From NCBI GenBank assembly GCA_034231615.1, contig CM067316.1:62705353-62769352 (forward strand): DNA of 64,000 nucleotides. The letters run 5' to 3'. The translations under genes and the position numbers were made by a program. Of this stretch, positions 25,000 to 36,200 are shown in pieces. Every line of letters starts with the position of its first letter. Position 1 is the first letter of the stretch. The notes under the pieces are model-generated. The model did no database searches and was not told the origin of the DNA. It worked only from the letters and a program-made list of their open reading frames with translations. The stretch is from Meghimatium bilineatum (taxonomy: Eukaryota > Mollusca > Gastropoda > Stylommatophora > Philomycidae).

Positions 25000-25345
25000 C
25001 AATGAACACACTAGAAGACAGAATTGATGCTCGAGATGTGGATATATAGAAGAATAGGGAGAACTTCGTGGAAAGAAGAAAACAAACAGGTGCATTTCCG
25101 CTGTTTTTTAATAGAACACCATGAAAAAAAGAACTATTAAAATATATATATATCAAACAAATAAAGTATTTTTGACATAATAAAAGGCCTGTTGAAGACC
25201 TTACTTAAGGGTAGAGTTGATGGGAGGCGAGCAAGAGGTACAGAGGTACAAGTGGGAGGGTAACATCATGAGATGTACAGGTTATAGTCTAAGAGTGTGT
25301 ACCACCAAAACAAGAGATGGGATGTTGTGGAGATGGCACTTAATG
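25000..25345 (+). mobile_element. LINE RT C-terminal fragment (family N)
   Basis: EMWIYRRIGRTSWKERR-like decayed reading at 25020-25090, then the 3' coding end with aggttatagtctaagagtgt. Reverse copy at 39330. Confidence 0.6.
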
Positions 25346-25389
25346 ATGATGATATCCAACATATTCTGATAACTCTTTCTTAGTTTGCT

Positions 25390-25852
25390 TAGTACTGACC
25401 ATTTACAGTGTTGCAATGTTTGGTAAGGAGATCTGCACAGTACTGACCATTTACAGTGTTGCCATGTTTGGTAAGGAGATCTGCACAGTACTGACCATTT
25501 ACAGTGTTGCCATGTTTGGTAAGGAGATCTGCACAGTACTGACCATTTACAGTGTTGCCATGTTTGGTAAGGAGATCTGCACAGTACTGACCATTTACAG
25601 TGTTGCCATGTTTGGTAAGGAGATCTGCACAGTACTGACCATTTACAGTGTTGCCATGTTTCATAATGAGATCTGCACAGTACTGACCATTTACAGTGTT
25701 GCCATGTTTCGTAATGAGATCTGCACAGTACTGACCATTTACGGTGTTGCAATGTTTCGTAATGAGATCTGCACAGTACTGACCATTTATGGTGTTAACA
25801 TGTTTGGTAAGGAGATCTGCACAGTACTGACCATTTACAGTGTTGCCATGAG
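25390..25852. repeat. minisatellite, 48 bp x ~9.6
   Basis: Because 48 is divisible by three, 16-residue repeats are open on both strands (MFGKEICTVLTIYSVA; HGNTVNGQYCADLLTK). No start context, splice site or diversity suggests coding. Confidence 0.95.
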
Positions 25853-26500
25853 GCAGGTTCTTTCAATATGACATTTTTAAGATCCCAAAAAAACAGTCAG
25901 TATCACTTTTCTTTCCTAATTTCTGTGCTCTTTGCTTGAAATGTTGAGACACCTGGGGTTATTCACTGCATGCTAGAAATTCTGGTTGATAATGATGAAC
26001 CCAAGTCTTATCTACTGTTACCATGGTCCTCAACATGTTTTCCGACCACCTCTTTTAACAACTGATCACAGCAATCAACCTTGTTTCTGTTCACATGTCA
26101 GGGACCCAGAGGGCACACACTTTTCTCATGTTCAGTCTCTTGAGTAAAATTCTAAACTTTCACTCAGTTTTGCCGAATTAGATATCTCTTCAATTGTCAA
26201 TTCCCTAACCTGGTCAATGATTTTCTTCACTCTTGCAGCATTTTCACGGCTGCACTCTGAGGACAGTACTTCCTGATCTTTGCAGAACTGCTACACCAGT
26301 TGTTTTTTTTACAGAAGTATATGATGGACAGAAACCCTCAAACACTGGTTCCATCTCCCTGTGCATATCTGTGTTTTTTTCCTGGAACATCAAGAATTTT
26401 ATCAGTCTGGTCTCTTATTTTGTCAGTCCGTTGTACTAGTAGATGTTGACAACAGGGTGTGTTGTACCATGCACGATATCAGAAAAATCATTTGAGGTTG
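25853..26500. other. intergenic, nothing assigned
   Basis: Short open frames only; composition varies and no known domain is visible. Confidence 0.3.
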
Positions 26501-26574
26501 TTATGTTGCATATAGATTGTTCCTGTTAGTTTTTTTACAATTAAAAATAAATGTTATAAAAAAATACGACTCCC

Positions 26575-26750
26575 AGAGAATTTTATTGACATAAATAATT
26601 AGAAAACTAATAATTTGTTATAATTAAAAAATCATGATTTGTTGATATTAAAATTTGTTATACTTAAAATAAAAACATTATTTGTTGATATGAATAATTA
26701 GAAAACTAATAATTTGCTATACTTAAAAAAATCATGAGAATTTATTATAT
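26575..26750. repeat. AT-rich imperfect duplication
   Basis: aataattagaaaactaataatttg occurs at about 26597 and 26693 within a very AT-rich stretch. Confidence 0.6.
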
Positions 26751-26985
26751 TATTTAACCTTTAGCACTTTTCATTAATATTAATATTGCATTATTTTTCC
26801 TCTCTCACTGCATTTTTTTTTATACTATGCATTATTTATGGAGTTTGTTTAGAAAACAAAATAACGTTTTAAGTCTCGAAGTTTTTTATATACATTTTTA
26901 AATGGAAATAAATTAGTGGTTACCGAATGTAAAGATGTAAGTTTTGTATGTGTGATACATGAGAAAATGGTGATGGTGAAAATTT

Positions 26986-26991
26986 TTTATT
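26986..26991 (-). terminator. candidate poly(A) signal of the apolipophorin-like gene
   Basis: AATAAA on the minus strand about 150 bases beyond the stop codon. It lies in a T/A-rich stretch, so it could be chance. Confidence 0.35.
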
Positions 26992-27090
26992 TTTCATAGA
27001 TTTTTCATCTGTGATGTATTTATCACAATTTTGTATAATAATCTCAAGAATTACAAGTTCATAATTTACACAGAAATCTGCCATTCCTGT

Positions 27091-27175
27091 TTCCACTCTA
27101 GTTAGTGCCTCATTCATGGGTCCACTCTGCTGATTGCCTCATTCATGTGTCCACTTTGCTGAGTGCCTCAGCTAT
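27091..27175. repeat. 29 bp x 3 tandem repeat spanning the stop codon
   Basis: gtgcctcattcatg-type units start near 27105, 27134 and 27163; the copy farthest right encodes the last residues (minus strand) and the stop. Confidence 0.8.
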
Positions 27176-27265
27176 TTCCTCAAATTTGTGCTGATCACTA
27201 GAGTTGATCATATCTAGATCCAACCACATGCCAGATGTTGCTGCTACAACATCACTGTACATACC
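27143..27265 (-). CDS. apolipophorin-like exon Q (C terminus and stop)
   Basis: Reads GMYSDVVAATSGMWLDL, then FEEIAEALSKVDT and TGA at 27143-27145. Acceptor ends tttcag; phase 0 as required. The stop lies inside a 29-bp tandem repeat. The choice of final exon rests on frame, splice site and composition. Confidence 0.75.
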   Translation of the reverse strand, partial: GMYSDVVAATSGMWLDLDMINSSDQHKFEEIAEALSKVDT

Positions 27266-30200
27266 CTGAAATGAAAACAAGCCTAACGGTGTTACATACA
27301 CGACATACCTATACATACTTATGTAAATTAGGTCAAGTACAGTGCAAATCGAACATTACCAGCAATGGAACATTAAATGCAGTGGAACACTATCAGCAAT
27401 GGAACATTAAATGTAGTGGAACATTGGCAGCAACAGAACATTAGCAGCAATGGAACATCATTACCATATTCTGCCATATTCTACACTCGACATAAATATA
27501 CTTCTTCATTATTGATTAGTAGACCAACAACTGTGTAAGTTCAGAAAACTTTCCTTTAACTCTGCTCACACATTCAACAAAACAATTTGTACGGTGAAAT
27601 GAAATTTAACCGCCCGTGTGTTGTCTGGGCCTGAAAAGGGAGCAAAGAATAGCAACACTACTTACCTTCCACGCATGTCGTAAAAGGCGACTAAGGAGGT
27701 TATGGGATGGAGTTGACTGTCCCATCCCATATAGGGTCAGTGGCCCAAAGCCATGCTGGTCAGATGTGTCAGGCCGAAAGGCACAGATATTGCAGCAATG
27801 CTGTAAACCATAACACAATGCATTCCGTTCTCCGTACTACATCCTGATAATCTGCAGGAGTTTGAGAACGAACGCAGAAGAAGAAGAAATTTAACAAAAC
27901 CAAGGGGGAAAGAACTTTCTTTTGTTACTACATGTTTTCCTTTGTTACTACATGTTTTCCTGTGAAGGCGTGCAGGGAGGCTTTCTATGGGCTGTGGAAA
28001 TAAAGGCTGCTTTGCCATAGCAGACACTGCAACATGTACAGGAAGGATTTTGATTGTATCTCCATAAGAAAAACTACTGTCCCATGTCCCAACCGTGGAT
28101 TTAACCCTGGACCTCATGGGTCTGAGAATGGCATTCTAACCACACAGTTATTTGCTCCACTATCGAACTATGGTGAAAGAATTACGAGTACAAAAATACA
28201 AGGGGAAGCAATTAATCCAAAATAAAAAAACATTTATTTGGAATAGAAAGTACAAAATGTAAAATTGCCAGTTCATGCCAGCAGTCCAGACTATCCCTAT
28301 GCAAGTTCATGCCAGCAGTCCAGACTATCCCTGTGCAAGTTCATGCCAGCAGTCCAGACTATCCCTGTGCAAGTTTATGCCAGCACTTCAGACTATCCCT
28401 GTGCAAGTTCATGCCAGCAGTCCAGACCATCCCTGTGCAAGTTCATGCCAGCACTCAAGACTATCTCTGTGCCAGTTCATGCCAGCAGTCCAGACTATCC
28501 ATGTTCCAGTTCATGCCAGCACTCCAGACTATCCCTGTGCAAGTTCATGCCAGCAGTCCAGATTATCCCTGTGCAAGTTCATGCCAGCAGTCCAGATTAT
28601 CCCTGTGCAAGTTCATGCCAGCAGTCCAGACTATCCCTGTGCAAGTTCATGCCAGCACTCCAGACTATCTCTGTGCCAGTTCATGCCAGCACTCCAGACA
28701 ATCCCTGTGTCAGTTCATGCCAGCACTCCAGACTATCCCTGTTCTAGTTCATGCCAGCACTCCAGACTATCCCTGTGACAGTTCATGCCAGCACTCCAGA
28801 CTATCCCTGTGTCAGTTCATGCCAGCACTCCAGACTATCCCTATTTGAATTCATGCCAGCACTTCAGACTATCCTTGTTCCAATTCATGCCAGCACTCCA
28901 GACTATCCCTGTGTCAGTTCATGCCAGCACTCCAGACTATCCCTATTTGAATTCATGCCAGCACTTCAGACTATCCTTGTTCCAGTTCATGCCAGCACTC
29001 CAGACTATCCCTGTTCCAGTTCATGCCAGCACTCCAGACTATCCCTGTTCCAGTTCATGCCAGCACTCCAGACTATCCCTATTTGAATTCATGCCAGCAC
29101 TCCAGACTATCCTTGTTCCAGTTCATGCCAGCACTCCAGACTATCCCTATTTGAATTCATGCCAGCACTCCAGACTATCCCTGTTCCAGTTCATGACAGC
29201 ACTCCAGACTATCCCTGTGCAAGTTCATGACAGCAGTCCAGACTATCCCTGTGCAAGTTCATGCCAGCAGTCCAGACTATCCCTGTGCAAGTTCATGCCA
29301 GCACTCCAGACTATCTAAAATCAATATGAAGATATATCATGAACATCTTTCATAACATAGCAAGCAACCTAGTATTTGTTAGTATAGTGATTTTATATGT
29401 AAATTTTCACATTCAGTAGATTGTCAGTGCCTTTTGATTGATCCAGATGTACAATTGCCTGTCGCAAAATTTGAACATGGGATGTTGACCATCTGAAATG
29501 TTTTCTGTGCTTCTTTATCGGAGAGCAAGACAAGAATCAAGTTTAGAGCATTAAAATAATTGGACAACAGTCAAGTAATGTTGCAGTAAATCCATGTACA
29601 CTATGAAAATACAAGAAATAAGAACATCACAACACACTATCATTCTCTGAACAGATGGATTTGAGCAGGTCTCTGAACATCACAACACACTATCATTCTC
29701 TGAACAGATGGATTTGAGCAGGTCTCTGAACATCACAACACACTATCATTCTCTGAACAGATGGATTTGAGCAGGTCACTGAACATATAACACACTATCA
29801 TTCTCTGAACAGATGGATTTGAGCAGGTCTCTGAACATCACAACACACTATCATTCTCCGAACAGATGGATTTGAGCAGGTCACTGAAAAGGTTTCTTAG
29901 GTGACTGTAGACTGAAAACATACCTCCCCAAAATGATTGCTAAAACAAAAATCTAGCCTGTTTTGTAACAACAAATTGTTTGTACTTGGTGAATATTGAA
30001 GACTTTCTTTCACCATGTTTTGTTATGTTTGTGACATGTATAAAAAAAAATCACTAAACAATCTCCATTTTATTAAAATGTTATTTTTTAATCTAAGGTA
30101 ATAGTATTTTTCCAACATAAGGTAATAGTAATTTTCTAACCTGAGGTAATGGTAATTTTCCTCCAAGTCCATAAACATCCTTAGCTGTTATAATACCCTG

Positions 30201-33200
30201 GGATGCATTACCTTTAAGCTCTGGATAAGTAGATGCAGATATAAGAGTAACACCTCTTGTCATCAGGTATTCACGTAGTTTATTCATGTCTGTGTTTTTC
30301 TGTGCTGGCTGTTAGCAGAAATAGAAAACACAAAACATTATTATTGTAAAAACAGAAACTTGGTTGTCCAAAGTATTTCATAAATATACTGTCACGGTCA
30401 TGAAGTAGTACATATATATATATACTGTTATGGTCATGTGAGGGGTAAGAATTGTACATAAAATTATCAAATAAAGAAGCTAATAAAAAAACACAGCTAC
30501 AGAGAAAAATGGCTAAAAGAACATTGATACTAAGTGAGATTGCCGCAGAACTTAATTGTTTTTGTCTTGTAGGTATGATCACATATCCCTGGCCTACCGA
30601 GTTCACAGTTTTTAAGTAAACTGCAATAATTGTGATTTTTTAAAATTAGTTTGTCATGTCATCAGCGATTGCAATTTTTTAGTAGTTTGTGACATCACTC
30701 TGCCAATTCATTTCCCTTAGTTAATACCATGAATGCGTATTGGAAAAGGGAGGATTGTGGATGTTAGGAGTAGAGCTAGACCTAATCCTTCCCACTCCAC
30801 CCCCCCCCTTTATTCTATACATCTCTGTCTCAAGAGAGACAGAAGCTGTGTTCTTCCTATTTTTATATTGTTCCTACAAATCCACCCGTTGTTTGATAAA
30901 TGTAGCAAGGAGAAATAATCAATAAAAATAGGAATAACAGCTTCTGTCTTCCTTGAAAGAAAGATGTACAGAATTGGGGGGGGGGGGTTATTAGGTCTAC
31001 TCCTAACGTCTATGATCATCCCTTCTCCTCCAATGTGCATTCATGACATATGGCATAATGCAATATTTAATCTCCGCTAAAATTAGCCATTTTGTTTTTC
31101 TGGCAGCACAGCCTGCTTTTTATGCCATTTCATTGACGACACGAAAACTGCACACACTATAACAAACTTGGAAGGAAGCTGCATCTTCTTCTTCAGCGTT
31201 CATTCTTACACTCCCTCTGGATCTCTCTCCATGGTCCTATTACATTTCCAGCAGGATGTAGTCCAGAGAATGGAAAGCGTTGTGTCACCATTTTATTTGT
31301 GCAATGGCCTCACACATCTGTCTTCGGCGGAATTTTGCGTCTAATATCAAACATGATGAGATGGACAGGTTACAGTCTAGCAGAGTGCACCAGCAAGGCA
31401 AGAGACAGAAATGTGTCTCATTTCGTCAACATTTCAGAAAAATGAGGTAGGCCCGTGATATGTGATTGTATTTTCTGGAAAAACAACCTTAAGGTTGAAA
31501 TATTGATAATGCTGTTTTGTATACAGTTATTTGTATTTTTTCATACACATACCCTACATGTGATAATCTGTGCATTCATTGTAAACCTGATTGACCTTGT
31601 GTTTTACCTTAGTCTCTTGCCTTGATGATGCACTCTGCTAGACTAACTTATCCATCTCATTATGTTCCCTCCCACTTGTACCCCTGCCTACCTCTTGATC
31701 ATGCGTAGAGTGTAAAAGACAATTCCAGGCATTCATAGGACACATTAGCCACATCCGGACACACCACAAACATCATGTCCATAATCATCCCATTTGAGCT
31801 GAATTGTCATCATTAACTCCAACAAATGAACAGAAGACACTAAAGAATGCTTTGGCTTGACAATCAATGAAGAAGACTATTTGTTTTGATAGAACAATAC
31901 AAGTGGGGAAAACATTGATGAAAGAGAAATAACACCTGTCAACGTGCACAGATTTCCTGTATTTTGTAAAGAAAACGATAAAAGTTTTATTAAAATCATC
32001 TGTATCAACCTCAATATTTGCCTGTAGAAAAGTAATTTTAATAAATCATTAATCACATCCATGCTTGAAGCGATGATACAATTCATTCTATCCTTTTTCT
32101 GGACTACGCTGTGCTAGTCTGCAGGAGTTTGAGATTTGAACGCACACAAAAAAAACAAAAGAAGAAAATGTAAAAATACAAAATCTAACATTTTTCTCAT
32201 GTATGAGTAGGATGACTTTAGTTGCCTGTAACCTGAATGGATACTCTACTGCTGCAAAGATAGCTGCATCTGCTTCTGTCTTATCATCTCCTGTGTCAAC
32301 ATTGAAGTGCATGTACTGCGCTGCCTTTCTGTCTTTCTCCATGAGCCTATATTAAAAATATATATCTCTGACAAATATCTGATAAATAATAGAAAATATT
32401 GATCTCAAAGAGAGTCAATTTATTTTAACTTAAAATGATTACTTACATACAATGATAACTTAAAAATGATTACTTACATAAAATAATAACTTAAAATAAT
32501 TATTTACATAAAATAATTATTTACATAAAATGATTATTTACATAAGATGATAGCTTTAAATGATTGCTTACTTAAAATGATTACCGGTACTTACTTAAAA
32601 TGATAACTTAAAATAATTATTTGCATAAAATGATTACTTACATAAGATGATAGCTTACTTAAAATGATTATTTACTTATATTCTCAGTTCAATTGGAAAT
32701 ATTTTTTAATCACCAACGGCTCCAAGGTGAACCCTGTCTATGGAAATTGATACCAGATTCTTCTGAGAAAAGGAAAGGTTGTTGGCTTGATGCTGACCAC
32801 ATCATCCATATGTATGCCATTGGCATTGAAAAAATGCTTACTTAACACTGTATGCCAAGATAACACTCAGGCTTAAATAAGAAGAAACCTAAGAAATAAG
32901 AAACTTAAACCTTCTATTTTTAGGGTGTTTATTTCAAATCAAATAGGCAGGCACTTTTTCATAAAATCTGCCAGAGCAAGCAATGACGTGTCAAATTTTG
33001 AGAGTCTCATAGTCTATTTGAAATTTTGAGTCTCATATGAAACATTTTGTCACAATGATGTAACACTAATTAATAAAACAATGTGTCACAATGATGTAAC
33101 AAACTAATAGATGAAACAATTTGTCACAATGATGTAATAGACTAATAATGAAATAATTTGTCACAATGATGTAATAGACTAATAATGAAATAATTTGTCA

Positions 33201-36200
33201 CAATGATGTAATAGACTAATAATGAAATAATTTGTCACAATGATGTAATAGACTAATAATTAAACAATTTGTCACAATGATGTAACAGACTAATAATTAA
33301 ACAATTTGTCACAATGGTGTAACAGACTAATAATTAAACAATTTATCACAATGATGTAACAGACTAATAATTAAACAATTTGTCACAATGATGTAACAGA
33401 CTAATAATTAAACAATTTGTCACAATGATGTAACAGACTAATAATTAAACAATTTGTCACAATGATGTAACAGACTAATAATTAAACAATTTGTCACAAT
33501 GATGTAACAGACTAATAATTAAACAATTTGTCACAATGATGTAACAGACTAATAATTAAACAATTTGTCACAATGATGTAACAGACAAACAATGAAATAA
33601 TTTTATTTACCCGGTACTCACTTTCCATTTAACATGTTCATCCGTGGCATTTTCCACTCTCCAGCCCCTCCATAAGTAACCAAACCAACTGATAGATCCA
33701 GGTGAGCCAAGTATTTTATAAGTGTCCTACATGAAATAAACGGGTCTTGGTCTCTAATGATTGAGTGATGTAATGACTGCACTATCACAAGATCCAGACC
33801 AGACTTCTGTTTCTTTTCAGCTAAAGGTGATAACATTCAATAACATTTTTTTAAACTGTTATTCTGTATTATTCCCATTAGGGAGCTATAGGGAGTATTT
33901 GAGTGTTGCCTGTGTGATAAATTTAGGGAGTTACAGTGAGTATTTGAGTGTTGCCTGTGTGATAAATTTAGGGAGTTACAGTGAGTGTTTGAGTGGCTTG
34001 TGTGATAAATGTTGCATGCTCTTACTGTTGCCACGTCATGTTCAGGGTGATTTCTTTTTATTTAAACTCAGACAGAAAAAACCTAATCCTTACCTGTGAT
34101 TGAACTCTAGACCTCACGAGTGTGAGACCAATGCTCTAACCTCTCTGTCATACGCCATAGCGTTCAATCAAATACATTATACAAGTTCACCATGTGGTCA
34201 GATAATTTACAGAATGAAAGGTAAAATTCCATAAAATCAAAAGATATTTTTCAAATGATATTGAATAATAAATCTAAATTAGGCCCTATTCTAGAGCGCA
34301 CCTCATACAGTAAATATAAACATTTTGTTTTTATATTTTATCCAACAAGAATATGGTGTACAAAAAAATGGATAGATTAAAGCATCGTTTGGCATCTCAT
34401 GCAGTTGTGCTTGTTTCCAGGTGTATTTATTGGCATTGCCTTTCCCTTGGAACCTATTAACAGAGCCAGGAGGCATGTAGTGCAAATAGGAACAATACTT
34501 TCTTTATAAAATCTGCCAGGGAAAGCACATTCTCAATCTTCCGCTGGATTTCTCTTGTAACAGGACAATGGTCCTGCAAGATTTTCAGTTCGATGTAGTC
34601 CAGAGAATGGAAATGCGTTTTGTTGCCATTTTATTTGCACTAATGGCCCAACACATCCATCTTTGGCAATTAACCAATTTGAAGGCTTCATAATCCATTT
34701 GAAATTTTATGCTGATCTGCTTTTTGACAATCAGTGAAGATGCACAATGCCATCATCAATAGCATCTGTTATATTGAGAGCTTCTTCAGTGTTCATTCCC
34801 AAAACTCAGCTCACCCATGCACCCTAACGCACTTTGTGGCTCAGATTTGTCTTGTGAGCCACTCCCAACACTATGAATCGTAGATTATATTTTTTGTAGC
34901 ACAAAAATAATACTATCATCTGAAAAGACAGAAAGGTGTCTACTACAACACACACCTTTACATACAAATGTGAAATAGACGAACGAAGATTCAAATTTAG
35001 AGGATCACAAAATAAATTTTATCTAGCAGCAATATACTGTATAATTTTATCTAGCAGCAATATACTGTATAATTTTATCTAAAAATGATTGAGTTGATGG
35101 TATAATATTTTTATATTTTGTGTTAAAACATGTGATTGAAAATATTACTGTGATTGGATGCAAGAATTGAGTTATAAATGTATTACCTACCGCAGACAGC
35201 TGGTAATCTAACTTGAATTCCTTGATGGCGACATGCCGTAAAATAAGCATGCACAAAACTGCAACCTGAATGACCTTCACACTCAGCCATCTGACATAAA
35301 TGCTGTTAAGCAGAATTGAAGAGATTTACATTAAAAACTGTTTTATCTCGTGACAAAAAATGTATATCTTAAATTTGAACTTTTTATATTCTCACTATTT
35401 TCGGACAAATAAAAATCCAGTTTGTGATTTCTTACCTGACACGACTGCACTTCTGGTCGACACAATTGTAAATGGATACCTGACGCATGAGTTGGGGATG
35501 GTAAATACAGCAAGGAAGGAAACTGGCAACCCCACCTAATGGGTGCTGTGACGTAGTACATTATCTTAGAGTTATCTTCATCCCCGATGGTAGGTTGCTG
35601 CCATGGTACTTGCTTTTACTTTTATATGTGTACAATAATTTATGTACATATGCAATATATAACCTACTATGTAATATAAATATATAAATGGAGATGAGAA
35701 AGAGAGTTCTTAGAAGTTGTATAGAACCAATTCTGATGTATGGAAGTGAACCTTGAACAATCAGAAGAATAGTAAAAAATTGATACTGTTAAAAACACCA
35801 TGAATAAATAACAAGTGTAATGAAGATATGATTAGATGGAGAGGCAAAATCATAAATGAAGAACTAAGTAAACAATTAGGGATCATGTTCAACATTAGAA
35901 TATATTCAGAAACAACAAGTTAAATGGTTCGGCTACATAACCAGACAGAAAGAGCAAAGTATTATCCAAGAAACACTCAACAAATGATACGAAAACAGTT
36001 GACCTATTGGACGCCCTCATAAAAGGTGGATAGATAGTGTATTAGAAACACTCAGAAATATAACAGCAGAAGAGGCAAATAGAAGGGCAAAATATACACT
36101 CACTCTCCTCTCAACACCAAAAGGTATATAATGAAAGAAAAAAAAAGAAGAAGAATGAAGATATCTTGAAATAAATTAATTCAAAAATAGAGCTGCTTAC

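Noticed and set aside
25282-25871. Long open frames on both strands with 16-residue repeats
   Set aside because: They follow from a 48-bp tandem array with a stop-free unit; no splice sites, domain or unit divergence in favour of protein.
34303-34485. Minus-strand frame of 60 codons as an extra exon
   Set aside because: Frames M to N already join in phase and this segment lacks matching splice sites.
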